NCBI RefSeq assembly: GCF_026719705.1
Contig: NZ_JAPPRR010000002.1
Span: 869,091-933,090, forward strand
Reading direction: 5' to 3'
Length of the DNA stretch: 64,000 nucleotides
DNA from: Pseudokordiimonas caeni
GTDB taxonomy: Bacteria; Pseudomonadota; Alphaproteobacteria; Sphingomonadales; Kordiimonadaceae
Shown: positions 35,284 through 45,628 of the stretch, piece after piece
Layout: each line of letters begins with the position of its first letter
How positions within the stretch are numbered: the first letter of the stretch is position 1
The notes under the pieces: model-generated
What the model saw: the letters and a program-made list of their open reading frames with translations, nothing else
The model's database searches: none
Told to the model about the DNA's origin: nothing
Position numbers and translations under genes: made by a program

Positions 35284-35317
35284 CAAAAAAAAATGGCCGG
35301 GTATTAAAACCCGGCCC
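35284..35317 (-). terminator. intrinsic terminator of the tad operon
   Basis: GGCCGGGT (35295-35302) and ACCCGGCC (35309-35316) form an 8-bp stem with a 6-nt loop. On the minus strand it is followed by nine T residues. It lies 195 bp past the tadC stop and is oriented to end transcription of the tad genes. Confidence 0.85.
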
Positions 35318-35334
35318 GAGTCACGACAGCGAGG

Positions 35335-35367
35335 ATATTGCGGTCACGCGAAGCGCGTCCGCAATAT
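35335..35367. repeat. inverted repeat ATATTGCGG / CCGCAATAT with inner stem
   Basis: A perfect 9-bp inverted repeat encloses a second 5-bp stem (ACGCG-AAG-CGCGT), so transcripts on either strand can fold. It lies between tadC and the tad terminator and may protect the 3' end of the mRNA or be a protein site. Confidence 0.5.
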
Positions 35368-35511
35368 GGAGCAAGCGCAAGGAGCGCTCGCTCGCACCTC
35401 TAAATTTACATCTATGTATCGCCGGGTCAATGATTCTCTGTGCTGAACAGGGGATTAACCATGTTTAATGTGGCGGAATTGTGCGCATTGCGCGCAATTT
35501 CCACTTTGGCG

Positions 35512-36492
35512 CTACCGGTTGATGAAATTATCCGACATGCGGCAGGCGGCAGGGCCGATCAGCACGACAAAAAGCGCGGGCATGATGAAGAGAATGAGCG
35601 GCACGGTCATGATGGCCGGCAGGCGCGCGGCCTTCTCTTCTGCCTTCATCATTCGCTCGTTCCTGAACTCGGCCGAGAGAACGCGAAGCGAGGTGGCAAG
35701 CGGTGTGCCGTACCGCTCACTCTGGATAAGGGTGGTGACCACGCCGCGCAGGGCCGGCAGGTCCACCCGTTCAGCAAGATTGAGGAGCGCGGTGCGGCGC
35801 TCGGGCAGGAAACCGAGCTCGATGGAGGTGAGGCCGAATTCCTCGGCAATCTCCGGCGAGGCACGGCCCATTTCCTTCGCCACCCGCTGCAGGGCGGTGT
35901 CGAGCGTGAGGCCCGCTTCGGCGCAGACGACCATCAGGTCAAGCGCATCCGGCAGACCCTTGCGCAGGGCATCGGTACGCTTCAGCTTGGCGTTCGTCAC
36001 CAGAAGGTCGGGGAGCTTGTAGCCTGCGAACACCGCACCGATGGAATAGAGCGGATAGAAGGCTTTCTTGTCCGGCAGGACGCCGAGGCCATAGAAGAAG
36101 AAGACGGCAAGCAGGCCGAAGAGCATGGGCAGCACCAGCCGCGCCACCTGATAGGTGACAAGCGCCTCGTTCGAGCGGTAACCGGCCTGCACCAGAAGGG
36201 CCTGCGTTTTCTTGGCCTGTTCGTTCTGCAGGAGTTTCAGTTTGTCGGCGAGGGCGCGCATCAGGCCGCCCGAATCCGCCTTTTTGACCTGCGACGTGCG
36301 GCGCTTGGTGGTCACAAGCCCCGCCTTCAGCATCTCGCGGCGGTCCTGCAGGGCTTTGACACGGCCCTTCATCGGATCGCGGACAAGGGCTGCCTGATAG
36401 ACGGCGAACATCACCACAAAGGCCACAAGCCCGGTCATGATCGACAGAAGGTCGATCATGTTGATGCCGAGAAGATCTTCAATCGCCTGCAC
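35512..36492 (-). CDS. tadC: Tad pilus inner-membrane platform protein TadC
   Basis: 326 aa from a GTG preceded by GAGG. Type II secretion F domain: PDALDLMVVCAEAGLTLDTALQRVA and GTPLATSLRVLSAEFRNERMMKAEEKAARLPAIM are the family signatures. Hydrophobic helices lie near 12-32, 115-150 and at the C-terminus (PLILFIMPALFVVLIGP). With TadB it forms the platform that couples the CpaF motor to pilin assembly. Its start is 4 bp from the tadB stop; it is the last gene of the operon. Confidence 0.93.
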   Translation of the reverse strand: MQAIEDLLGINMIDLLSIMTGLVAFVVMFAVYQAALVRDPMKGRVKALQDRREMLKAGLVTTKRRTSQVKKADSGGLMRALADKLKLLQNEQAKKTQALLVQAGYRSNEALVTYQVARLVLPMLFGLLAVFFFYGLGVLPDKKAFYPLYSIGAVFAGYKLPDLLVTNAKLKRTDALRKGLPDALDLMVVCAEAGLTLDTALQRVAKEMGRASPEIAEEFGLTSIELGFLPERRTALLNLAERVDLPALRGVVTTLIQSERYGTPLATSLRVLSAEFRNERMMKAEEKAARLPAIMTVPLILFIMPALFVVLIGPAACRMSDNFINR

Positions 36493-36495
36493 GCT

Positions 36496-37485
36496 TCACA
36501 CCTCGAAATTGACCATGCGGGCCATGATGAAGACCCCGACACCCATCCAGATGAGCCCGGCAACAAGGGCGATCGTGCCCTTCGGGTTGATGAACAGCTC
36601 CATTGCGTAGCCGGCGTTCACAGACATCAGGAGGCCGAACATGATGAAGGGCAATAGCCCCACAATCCAGGCACTGGCCTTGGCTTCCGATGACAGGGCC
36701 TTGATCTTCAGCTTCATGGCATGGCGCTGGCGCAGGATGCCGCCAAGGTTCGCAAGCGTTTCGCCAAGGTTGCCGCCGGTTTCGCGCTGCACCACAAGGC
36801 TGATGACGAAGAATTTGAACTCGGCCGTATCCAGCCGGTTGGCGGTATCCCAGAGGGCCTCCTCGAGCGTGCGGCCGACGCGCATCGAATCCGCGATACG
36901 CTGGAATTCGGTGCCGGTCGGTGCCGTCAGTTCGCGCCCGATATTGGCGATACATTCGTTGACTGGCAGGCCGGAACGAAGGCCGCGCACCATCAGGTCG
37001 ATGGCTTCGGGAAACTGGTCGGTGAAGCGCGCGATGCGGCGTTTCATCATCATGCCGACAGTGAAGTGCGGGCCACCGACACCGGCAACCACAGCAAAAC
37101 CGAGGGCCAGTACGAAATTGACCCCAAGGATGAGCGTGATCAGCAGGGTGCCGAGCGCGATGCCGCCGCAGATCATGGCATAGCGCCCGAGCGAGACGGA
37201 AAGCCCGGCGCGCACAAGGCGGGCCTGCAGCTCTTCCTTCTTCGGCATCATGTCGGCAAGAATACCGGCGAGGCCTGTTTCTTCCTGCCCGATGCGGATC
37301 GAGCGGCCGGTTTGGGGACCGCCGCGGGCGCCCGTCACGAAGCGGGCCTTGAAGCGGTCGAGCTTGGCCTGCGTTTCCTTGCGCGCCTTGCCAAGGAGCA
37401 TACTGAAAAGAAGGCCGCCGCCCACCAGCACGAGGAGGGTGAGCCCGATGACGAGCAGCATGATCTGGGAATTCATGGTTTCCAT
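36496..37485 (-). CDS. tadB: Tad pilus inner-membrane platform protein TadB
   Basis: 329 aa. An N-terminal helix (MLLVIGLTLLVLVGGGLLFSML), a middle hydrophobic region (YAMICGGIALGTLLITLILGV), the F domain with FPEAIDLMVRGLRSGLPVNECIANIGRELTAPTG, and a C-terminal hydrophobic stretch. TadB pairs with TadC in the platform of the Flp pilus machine. Ten bases separate it from cpaF. Met 1 or Met 4 could start the protein; no clear ribosome site decides. Confidence 0.93.
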   Translation of the reverse strand: METMNSQIMLLVIGLTLLVLVGGGLLFSMLLGKARKETQAKLDRFKARFVTGARGGPQTGRSIRIGQEETGLAGILADMMPKKEELQARLVRAGLSVSLGRYAMICGGIALGTLLITLILGVNFVLALGFAVVAGVGGPHFTVGMMMKRRIARFTDQFPEAIDLMVRGLRSGLPVNECIANIGRELTAPTGTEFQRIADSMRVGRTLEEALWDTANRLDTAEFKFFVISLVVQRETGGNLGETLANLGGILRQRHAMKLKIKALSSEAKASAWIVGLLPFIMFGLLMSVNAGYAMELFINPKGTIALVAGLIWMGVGVFIMARMVNFEV

Positions 37486-37495
37486 TGCTGCCCCC

Positions 37496-39217
<1,722 letters not shown>

Positions 39218-39258
39218 ACCTGCCTACCGTCTACTGCCACAGACGAACCGCCGGTCCA

Positions 39259-40488
39259 TCACCGTTTCAGCAATTTCCCGATCCACGAAGCTTTTTTGCC
39301 CTTGCCACTGTCCATGCCTGCATCGAAGCGGCGGGAGAGAGCGGCGAGGGCCTGAGACATTTTTGAGCCCGGTACAGCGTCCATGATCACCGTCCCTTTG
39401 CGCGAAGCCATCAGAAGGCCTTTGGCATCAAGCGGTATCGAGATTACGACCGGTGCCTCAATCGAGGTTTCGAAATCCTTTTCCTCCACCTCATTCTGGC
39501 CCGGTACGGTCATCGACGCAACCACATGGACCGTCGCATCGGGTTTCACCGACTTGATGTGCGACATCAGGCGGATACAGTCGCGGGCCGAGCGCAGGCT
39601 GAAATCGGTGACGAGGACGATATCGGTCGCGGAATGCAGGATATCCGAATGATCGGCGAGCGCGCCGCGGGGCAGATCCACCACCACAGTCCTGTAGTTT
39701 TCCGAAAGCGCCTTCACGAGATGATCAAGGGCGCCGGCGTCGGGTTCGCGCAGCGAGCCGACAGGCGCCTCGGTGCCGAGGATCGACAGATTGTCGATGG
39801 GCTTCACGACCGCGCGCTCAAGGAACAGGCCGTCCACCCGGCTCGGATTCTCAAGCGCATCGGCAAGGCCACGGCCTGGCTCCAGATCGAAAAGGAGTGC
39901 GCTGACACCGAAATAGAGGTCCATGTCCAGAAGGACGGTCTGTTCGCCGCCCCGGGCGCGGTCCCATGCGAGGTTCGCGGCGATGGTGCTGGCGCCAAGG
40001 CCGCCGCGCACGCCGATCACCACGATCTGGTGTTTGTCGCCGGGGGCTTTCTGGGCGTGCACCGGTTCTTCTTCCGCCACGGCAAGCGCATTGAGCGCCG
40101 AGACCACGGCGTCCCGCAACTGGGCGGGATCAAGCGGCTTGACGAGATAGTCATGCACACCGGCCCCGATAAGATCGCGGTAGAGCGTCACGTCATTCAG
40201 GGTGCCGAGCGCCAGAACCATGGTTTCCTGCTGGCAAACTTCGGCCAGGGCCTGCATGTCGGCGCGGGGGTCGACCGATTCCGAAAGGTCGACGATCAGG
40301 AATTCGGGCACCGGCATGGCACCAAGCGCACGCACGGCACCGGCAATGCCGCCCCCGAAAATCATGTCGACCGCAAGGCCCTGCTCGCCCGCGATGGGGG
40401 CAAGGAGCTTGCCTGTCAGGTCATCGCATACCCAGGCGCCGAACTGTTCGCGCTCGAGGGCCGCTTTCTTGTTGCCTGCTTTCTGCAT
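39259..40488 (-). CDS. cpaE: Tad pilus localisation ATPase CpaE/TadZ
   Basis: 409 aa. The N-terminal receiver-like domain (FLIVDLSESVDPRADM, GAGVHDYLVKPLD) is followed by a MinD/ParA-type ATPase with the deviant Walker A GVRGGLGASTIAANLAW and the strand VLLDMDLYFGVS. CpaE/TadZ places the pilus machine at its site in the cell, typically a pole. Gap to cpaD is 12 bp. The ATPase P-loop lacks the standard Lys of KGGxGKT, as in other CpaE proteins. Confidence 0.93.
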   Translation of the reverse strand: MQKAGNKKAALEREQFGAWVCDDLTGKLLAPIAGEQGLAVDMIFGGGIAGAVRALGAMPVPEFLIVDLSESVDPRADMQALAEVCQQETMVLALGTLNDVTLYRDLIGAGVHDYLVKPLDPAQLRDAVVSALNALAVAEEEPVHAQKAPGDKHQIVVIGVRGGLGASTIAANLAWDRARGGEQTVLLDMDLYFGVSALLFDLEPGRGLADALENPSRVDGLFLERAVVKPIDNLSILGTEAPVGSLREPDAGALDHLVKALSENYRTVVVDLPRGALADHSDILHSATDIVLVTDFSLRSARDCIRLMSHIKSVKPDATVHVVASMTVPGQNEVEEKDFETSIEAPVVISIPLDAKGLLMASRKGTVIMDAVPGSKMSQALAALSRRFDAGMDSGKGKKASWIGKLLKR

Positions 40489-40500
40489 CTCACGCCTTCC

Positions 40501-41163
40501 CTAGTTGCCGAACAGCGAGCCGAGCGCGCGCGAAATGGCGCTGGTGTTGCCACCTTCTGCTGCTGCCTGCTGATGGGTCTTCGCCCGACCGGTTGCCTGC
40601 GGGTTCGGGTGGGTGCCGTCAGGCTTCCTGCCGCCAACCAGATCAGCGGGGTCCGCCACCATCAGCGCGAGGTTGGCGTTGGTCGCACAACCGAAGCCCG
40701 ACGAGGTATTGTTGAATTGGTTATCGCTTTTGGTATCGACCCAGTTGTTGCACGAGGGCGGCGTGACGACATGCCGCTCCACATAGAGAACAAGGTTGCC
40801 GGACGCCGGCGTCTCGCCGAAGGCGGCAAAACCCTGGATTTCAAGGCCGCGGCCGCGGACAAAATCGGCAATTGCACCGATGCGGTCGGGGGATGCGGCG
40901 GCGGCGCCGTCCAGGAAAAGACGGTCGCCGTAGCCTGCCTTGATGCCATCGAGGAAGGCACCGAGGGCGACATAGGTGACGTTCGACGGGGTTGCCGTGC
41001 CGTCGCTTTCCGCGCTGATCACATGGGTCAGGCGGACCATCTGCACTTCGGCCCTGACGGGCGCGTCGATGGCGTGGGGAACCTGTTCCTGACCGCAGGC
41101 GGCCAAGGCCAAGAGCGAGCCGGAAATCATTCCGAGGCGGGCGGTTTTACGGATCATGGTCAT
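40501..41163 (-). CDS. cpaD: Tad pilus outer-membrane lipoprotein CpaD
   Basis: 220 aa. Lipobox LALAAC (C23). The CpaD family segment lies in the last two thirds: FVRGRGLEIQGFAAFG, CNNWVDTKSDNQFNNTSSGFGCATNANLALMVADPADLVGGR is strongly conserved in this family (quoted here in pieces: CNNWVDTKSDNQ and GFGCATNANLALMVADP). CpaD helps the CpaC secretin assemble or stay in the outer membrane. 19 bp after cpaC. Confidence 0.9.
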   Translation of the reverse strand: MTMIRKTARLGMISGSLLALAACGQEQVPHAIDAPVRAEVQMVRLTHVISAESDGTATPSNVTYVALGAFLDGIKAGYGDRLFLDGAAAASPDRIGAIADFVRGRGLEIQGFAAFGETPASGNLVLYVERHVVTPPSCNNWVDTKSDNQFNNTSSGFGCATNANLALMVADPADLVGGRKPDGTHPNPQATGRAKTHQQAAAEGGNTSAISRALGSLFGN

Positions 41164-41182
41164 CTCCTTGTCCCTCGCTCAC

Positions 41183-42640
41183 TCAATTGATCTGGAAGCC
41201 GGCGCGTTCCTTGCGGGATACGCCGGTCTGCTGGTCCATCGGGGCAGCCTTGTCGCCGGGCTTGGCAATATAGGCCTGGCCGCTGGTGATACGGTCGAGA
41301 TCGCCCTTGGCTTCGAAGCCGTCGGTCGGCAGCACGATCTGGCGGTCCGATACCGGCTCCACGAGATAGGGCGTGACGACGATCAGAAGCTCGGTCTCGC
41401 TGCGGCGGAAATCGTCGCTCTTGAAGAGGGCGCCAAGGATCGGGATATCGCCGAGGCCCGGATATTTGGTGGCGTCCTGCGTGGTGCGGTTCTGCAGAAG
41501 GCCCGCAATCGCGAAGGATTGGCCGCTGCCAAGTTCGACGGTCGTCTGCGCCCGGCGGCTCGAGATAGCCGGCACGCTGATGCCGTTGATATCGATGGCG
41601 CCGGCGGTTGAAAGTTCGCTGACCTCGGGGGCGACGGTGATATTGATACGGCCGCTATCGAGCACGGTCGGCGTGAAGGCGAGCGACACGCCGAACTGGC
41701 GGAACTGGATGCCGAAGGCGCCACCCGTGGAGCTCGGCACCGGGATCGGGAATTCGCCACCGGCAAGGAAGCTTGCCTGTTGGCCCGACTGGGCGGTCAG
41801 ATTCGGTTCTGCCAGCACGCGCAGGAAACCGTTCTGGTCGAGCGCGTCGATGGCGAAATTGAGGTCAATCCCGTGGGCGTCATAATTGAATATGGTGCGG
41901 GTGCCCGATTGCGGGAAGGCGAAGGACTGTACCGGCAGGCCCGTCACCGGGTCGGCAATGGTGCTGACATAATCGGCACCCTGCGCGATCCCGAAGAGGA
42001 AATCGGTCCCGAAAAGGCTTTCCCAGTTCACGCCGAACTGCTTCATCGCGGAACGCGATACCTCGGCGATCCGGACACGCAGGTTGACTTGCGTGGGCTG
42101 CACCACACCGATCCGGTTAAGGATGGTGAGCGAGCCGCTGCCGAACGAGGTGGCGAGGTTTTCAGCGAGGGCTGCTTCCTCGGGGCTCGATACCGTGCCT
42201 TCAAGAATAAGGCTGTTGCCGAGGATGGCGGTTGCGACCCGGTATTTCGGCAGCATCCGCTTGAGGGCCACATTGAGCGTTTCCAGATTCTGGGTCGTCT
42301 CGATCTGTGCCGAATAGATGGTGCGGTCTTCGCTATCGAGCGCGAAAAGCGAGGTTTCGCCGCGATTCTTGCCAAAGACATAGACGACGCGAGGCGATTT
42401 CACCTGGATATCGGCAACGGTCGGATCCGCCACGAAAATCTCGGTCGCGGGACGGTCGAGCCGGATAAGGCGGCCCCGGCCGATTTCGAGCGAAATCTTT
42501 GAACCGGCCGCCGGGGAGACGATCGAGGCACCATGCTGGCGCTCGGTCTGGTCCCCGTCGGCGAGGACAGGCAGGGCCATGAAGGGCGCAACAAGCGCGG
42601 CCTTGCATACCAGTTTAAGGGTGGAGAGCCGGGTGCGCAT
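41183..42640 (-). CDS. cpaC: Tad pilus secretin CpaC
   Basis: 485 aa with a signal peptide (about 1-27, ending PVLA). N-terminal secretin domain with LIRLDRPATEIFVADPTVADIQV and a BON-like region with AILGNSLILEGTVSSPEEA; the C-terminal secretin core has VNLRVRIAEVSRSAMKQFGVNW, GEFPIPVPS and FAIAGLLQNRTTQDATKYPGLGDIPILGALF. It forms the outer membrane channel through which the pilus leaves the cell. Start overlaps the end of cpaB by 1 bp. Confidence 0.95.
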   Translation of the reverse strand: MRTRLSTLKLVCKAALVAPFMALPVLADGDQTERQHGASIVSPAAGSKISLEIGRGRLIRLDRPATEIFVADPTVADIQVKSPRVVYVFGKNRGETSLFALDSEDRTIYSAQIETTQNLETLNVALKRMLPKYRVATAILGNSLILEGTVSSPEEAALAENLATSFGSGSLTILNRIGVVQPTQVNLRVRIAEVSRSAMKQFGVNWESLFGTDFLFGIAQGADYVSTIADPVTGLPVQSFAFPQSGTRTIFNYDAHGIDLNFAIDALDQNGFLRVLAEPNLTAQSGQQASFLAGGEFPIPVPSSTGGAFGIQFRQFGVSLAFTPTVLDSGRINITVAPEVSELSTAGAIDINGISVPAISSRRAQTTVELGSGQSFAIAGLLQNRTTQDATKYPGLGDIPILGALFKSDDFRRSETELLIVVTPYLVEPVSDRQIVLPTDGFEAKGDLDRITSGQAYIAKPGDKAAPMDQQTGVSRKERAGFQIN

Positions 42641-43692
42641 CAGTTGGCTCCTTCATCGTCTGCCGGCGCATCGCCGTCGTTGATTTCCTGGCCGCCCTCT
42701 GTCGGCGTGCCGACAAGCGAAGCGCCGCCCGAGCCTGTGCGTTTCACCGGCATGTTCTGGGTGGTATCCAGCGGGACCATCCGGGTGACATTGCTGCCGC
42801 GATAGACGGTGATGATGTCGTCGTTGGCAACATCGCCCATCTTGGGCATGAAGTTGCCGATATCCGAATCGACGGCATAAGAGCCGCTCACGTCGCGGGG
42901 CTGGTCGCCGTCAGGTACGCCGGCGGCGGCAAGACTGCGCAGCGACAGTGACAGATCGCCGATTTCATCAAGCACCAGAATACGCTCAACCATCGCTGGC
43001 GGTAGTTCAACCGTCACCGAGCTTGGCGCTTTCTTCTTCTTGCCGTCGGCGGGCTTTGCCTCGCTCGAATCGTTGAGGGCCAGCAGGCGGACATTCTCCA
43101 TGACCGTTTCGCTTACCGTATGCATGCGGCGAATCTGGCGCCCATTTTCATAAGCCGTGCGCTGTACATCATGGGTCAGGATCACGTCGACACGGTCACC
43201 CGGACGGGCGAAGCCGCCGACGCCTGTGTAGTTGTTGACCTGCACAGTGGTGGCGCGCATGCCTGGTGTGAGGGCAGCGGCGACATAGCCGCGTTCGCCG
43301 GGCGCTACGATCGAGCTGCGGGTGATGGGCTCGCCTGCCGCGAAACCGACGCGAACAACCTTGCCATTTGTCGTGTCGCGGTCGCGCAGTTTGGCCTTTT
43401 CTTCCTCGGTCTTGGCTTTTTCGATGTCTTTCTGCGCGGTTGCAGCTTTTGTGCTGCCCTTCGAGATGTAATTGGCATCGATGCCGCTATCCGGCCAGTC
43501 GCGCCAGACCACATCGGCAGCGCCCATGATCGTGCCGGGCGGCAGGTCGCGCGCGGCGACCAGAACCTGCACCTTTGGCGCTTCCTGGGTGGGCCGCTGG
43601 GTCTGTCCTGCCAGATAGGACCGCGTGGCCATTACCACAAGAAGCACACCCAGTGCCGCGACGGCCAGAAACAAGATCGCGCGGATATTCAT
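42640..43692 (-). CDS. cpaB: Tad pilus assembly protein CpaB
   Basis: 350 aa. One N-terminal membrane helix (ILFLAVAALGVLLVVMATRS) and an SAF-like domain (VLVAARDLPPGTIMGAADVVW; later GMRATTVQVNNYTGVGGFARPGDRVDVILTHDV) typical of CpaB/RcpC. It is periplasmic and stabilises the secretin. The chain ends in an acidic, low-complexity tail. A gap of 150 bp separates it from cpaA upstream; that gap contains no gene and a possible start of a separate transcript. Confidence 0.92.
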   Translation of the reverse strand: MNIRAILFLAVAALGVLLVVMATRSYLAGQTQRPTQEAPKVQVLVAARDLPPGTIMGAADVVWRDWPDSGIDANYISKGSTKAATAQKDIEKAKTEEEKAKLRDRDTTNGKVVRVGFAAGEPITRSSIVAPGERGYVAAALTPGMRATTVQVNNYTGVGGFARPGDRVDVILTHDVQRTAYENGRQIRRMHTVSETVMENVRLLALNDSSEAKPADGKKKKAPSSVTVELPPAMVERILVLDEIGDLSLSLRSLAAAGVPDGDQPRDVSGSYAVDSDIGNFMPKMGDVANDDIITVYRGSNVTRMVPLDTTQNMPVKRTGSGGASLVGTPTEGGQEINDGDAPADDEGAN

Positions 43693-43842
43693 GATAGGAA
43701 CCTCCTCGGTCCGGCATGCCGGGGAGCACCTGCCAGTGCTCCTTCAGCCTTTGCCGCGCTGCCATGACCGCCCCCAAGGCCATCATATCGCACGGATATT
43801 GCCGAAATCATGCGCCCCATATAGTTAACATTGCGTTGGGAA

Positions 43843-44343
43843 TTAGCTAAAAAGCGCGCGAACATCGCCGATCTCCACCCATAAGCCTGCACAGGCGATG
43901 GCAACGCCGTATGGCACTTGCGCCGCCCGTGGGTCCACGGCCACACCGGAGCGACGCATCCAGGAACGGACCACCATCACCAGTGCCAGAAGGCCGCCTG
44001 TCATCGCCATCACGAAGGCGAACAGGAAGGCTTGGCCGCTGCCCACAAAAAGGGCGGTCGCCGCAATCAGCTTCACATCCCCGCCTCCCATCGCACCGGC
44101 TGCGAAAAGCGCCAGGGTGACGAGGAAGAAAGCCGCTGCCACGGCGACAGGGATGAGGAAAGCTTCAAGGGCGGACACGCCCGATAGCCAGTTCAGGAAA
44201 GCGTAGGGGAGAAAAAGCAGCGCCAGAACAAGGATCAGCCTGTTCGGAATGCGCCGCTCGCGAATGTCTCCGAAGGCGGCGACCAGCAAAAGAATGCCGA
44301 CCGCTGCCAGAAGGAGAAGCTTGGATATGATAATCCCGTCCAT
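43843..44343 (-). CDS. cpaA: prepilin peptidase CpaA/TadV
   Basis: 166 aa from ATG 44343; a longer frame upstream runs through the flp terminator and is rejected. Membrane aspartyl protease of family A24 that cleaves the leader of Flp and TadE-type prepilins. Catalytic Asp motifs are GDIRERRIPN and AMGGGDVKLIAA. About five to six hydrophobic helices. It follows flp after a hairpin terminator. Confidence 0.92.
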   Translation of the reverse strand: MDGIIISKLLLLAAVGILLLVAAFGDIRERRIPNRLILVLALLFLPYAFLNWLSGVSALEAFLIPVAVAAAFFLVTLALFAAGAMGGGDVKLIAATALFVGSGQAFLFAFVMAMTGGLLALVMVVRSWMRRSGVAVDPRAAQVPYGVAIACAGLWVEIGDVRALFS

Positions 44344-44406
44344 GCCTGCCTGATTTCCCCTGACGGGGACCGGCCTGCCCTTTAGGGGGCTTGTTCCGGT
44401 CCTCAA

Positions 44407-44445
44407 GGAAAAGGCCGCCGGAGACCTTTATCTCCGGCGGCCTTC
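44407..44445 (-). terminator. strong hairpin terminator/attenuator between flp and cpaA
   Basis: AAGGCCGCCGGAGA (44411-44424) pairs with TCTCCGGCGGCCTT (44431-44444): a perfect 14-bp stem with 6-nt loop, followed on the minus strand by a T-rich stretch. It lets flp be made in excess over the assembly genes. Confidence 0.8.
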
Positions 44446-44487
44446 CGTTCTTAAGCGAAACGCATTGCCTGATGCGCCGGCCGATTA

Positions 44488-44691
44488 TTACGGCGTGGCG
44501 GGCGGAGTTGCGGCTTGTTCACCCGCGCCTTCGATCTTGCTGCCGACGTCACCGAAGAGATCGTCGAGAGCAGTGCCAAGGGCGGTCAGGGTGCCGACGA
44601 GCACAACGGCGATCAGGGCGGCGATAAGGCCGTATTCGATTGCGGTTGCGCCGTCTTCATTCTTGCGAAGTTTACGAATAAGTTTGGTCAT
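44488..44691 (-). CDS. flp: Flp-type pilin (major pilus subunit)
   Basis: 67 aa from ATG 44691 preceded by GGAGA; an upstream Met is rejected. The leader MTKLIRKLRKNEDG is cut before ATAIEYGLIAALIAVV, with the Glu-Tyr pair at mature positions 5-6 as in Flp/PilA pilins. One hydrophobic helix follows, then a short Ala/Pro-rich tail (AATPPATP). Polymerises into the Flp pilus used for surface attachment. A 367-bp leader region precedes it and a strong terminator follows, fitting a high-level separate transcript. Confidence 0.95.
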   Translation of the reverse strand: MTKLIRKLRKNEDGATAIEYGLIAALIAVVLVGTLTALGTALDDLFGDVGSKIEGAGEQAATPPATP

Positions 44692-45058
44692 GTTTGGTCT
44701 CCAGCTGCCAAGATTGGATAGCCCCACTATGCGGGGGAGAATTAAACAAAAGGTTAATGCGTTTAAAAACCCCCCTTCGATATCAAATAGTTAGCCAGCA
44801 TTTAGTGTAAATAACAAGGAAAATTTTAGGCAAATTGGTTAACCATTACGAACTAAGGAGAATTGAGGCCGGGCTGGTGAAGGCGGAATCAAATCAAGGC
44901 GAATGACCAGGGCTGGCCGGGGCAGGCCAAAATGCTGCGGTTGGAAACGGGCCGGCAATTCGCGCGCGACTCGGTTCTTATTTGTGCCTATCTGGCGGAT
45001 AGAACGGGAGAATTGCCTGCTGCTGCAGGCGGTGATTCGCGAAAAGAAGGGGAAAGAA
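44692..45058. other. 367-bp flp upstream region with an AT-rich core
   Basis: No gene. The stretch next to flp (about 44730-44860) is AT-rich against the GC-rich surroundings and should hold the flp promoter. It includes a degenerate CtrA-like element (44790-44805), TTAA repeats with other spacings, and a small hairpin near the flp start. Further out, a 6-bp hairpin (45015-45030) lies just past the end of the last tadE gene. Confidence 0.6.
44790..44805 (-). promoter_or_regulatory. degenerate CtrA-like site CTAA-N7-CTAAC upstream of flp
   Basis: On the minus strand the sequence reads CTAA-ATGCTGG-CTAAC, one mismatch per half to the CtrA consensus TTAA-N7-TTAAC, about 100 bp upstream of the flp start. 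In Caulobacter the pilin gene is CtrA-controlled. The two mismatches make this a weak call. Confidence 0.3.
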
Positions 45059-45628
45059 TCAGGGCAGGACCGTCTGCAGCGAGCCGATCCGCGGGCGGAA
45101 GAAGGCGATGCGGTGCAGGGTCGTTTCACCGAACACATCGAAGATGAGCGGTTCGTATTTGTAAAAATACTCGGTGATGATCACCGTTTCATTCGGATTG
45201 ACCACAAGATCATGCGGCATGGTGATATGATCACCTTCTTCCCCGAGCGTGCTTTCAACGGCAAGCGTGCCGGAGCCCTCCCGCTGCCAGAAGATGCTGG
45301 GCGTTTCGCCCTCCACCTCGCTGATGGCGCTGATAATCATCTTTGATTCAGCGGCTACCGGGTAGGGTGTCATGATCTGGGGGACGGCCTCGAAAATGTC
45401 GGTGACGACGCTTTCGTAAATCTTTTCGTCCCGTGTGGTGAGATCGGCGATCGCCACCACCGTATGCTGCATCTTCAGGTGCAGCAAAAGATAGTTGCTG
45501 GCTTCGAGTGTTCCAGACGCGAGCGTGAGGTAAAGCGGGATGCTCAGCGCCGTTTCGGTCAGGATCGAGGCGCCTTCCTCCGCGCGCAGGCGGCGCAGCA
45601 AATTGCGGGTACGTTCAATAAGGTTCAT
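45059..45628 (-). CDS. TadE-like minor pilin protein (module 2, second)
   Basis: 189 aa. TadE-like start: basic residues, then EEGASILTETALSIPLYLTLASGTLEASNYLLL, where Gly-Ala precedes a hydrophobic helix with Glu at position 5-6 after the cleavage site, as in prepilin-like proteins. The remaining 150 residues are a periplasmic domain with no motif that I recognise. It is the last gene of the module nearest flp and overlaps the preceding gene by 14 bp. Confidence 0.82.
   Translation of the reverse strand: MNLIERTRNLLRRLRAEEGASILTETALSIPLYLTLASGTLEASNYLLLHLKMQHTVVAIADLTTRDEKIYESVVTDIFEAVPQIMTPYPVAAESKMIISAISEVEGETPSIFWQREGSGTLAVESTLGEEGDHITMPHDLVVNPNETVIITEYFYKYEPLIFDVFGETTLHRIAFFRPRIGSLQTVLP

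Larger units (their letters stand above)
34797..35511. other. 715-bp non-coding region between oxyR and tadC with several strong hairpins
   Basis: No open frame here has a credible start, ribosome site or family resemblance. It contains the oxyR promoter (34839-34867), a small hairpin (CCCTGCAC and GTGCAGGG, 34928-34949), a 9-bp stem (35156-35164 with 35186-35194), an 18-bp stem closed by GAAA (35201-35241), the tad terminator (35284-35317), a 9-bp stem at 35335-35367 with an inner 5-bp stem, and a hairpin just after the tadC stop (35478-35499). The two stems at 35156-35241 are not explained by neighbouring genes and might belong to an RNA. Confidence 0.6.

Noticed and set aside
35455-35470. 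TTAACCATGTTTAA as a CtrA site after tadC
   Set aside because: Spacing between the TTAA halves is 6 bp and the position is downstream of the operon.
44741-44765. TTAA repeats near flp as CtrA sites
   Set aside because: Spacings are 8 and 5 bp rather than 7.
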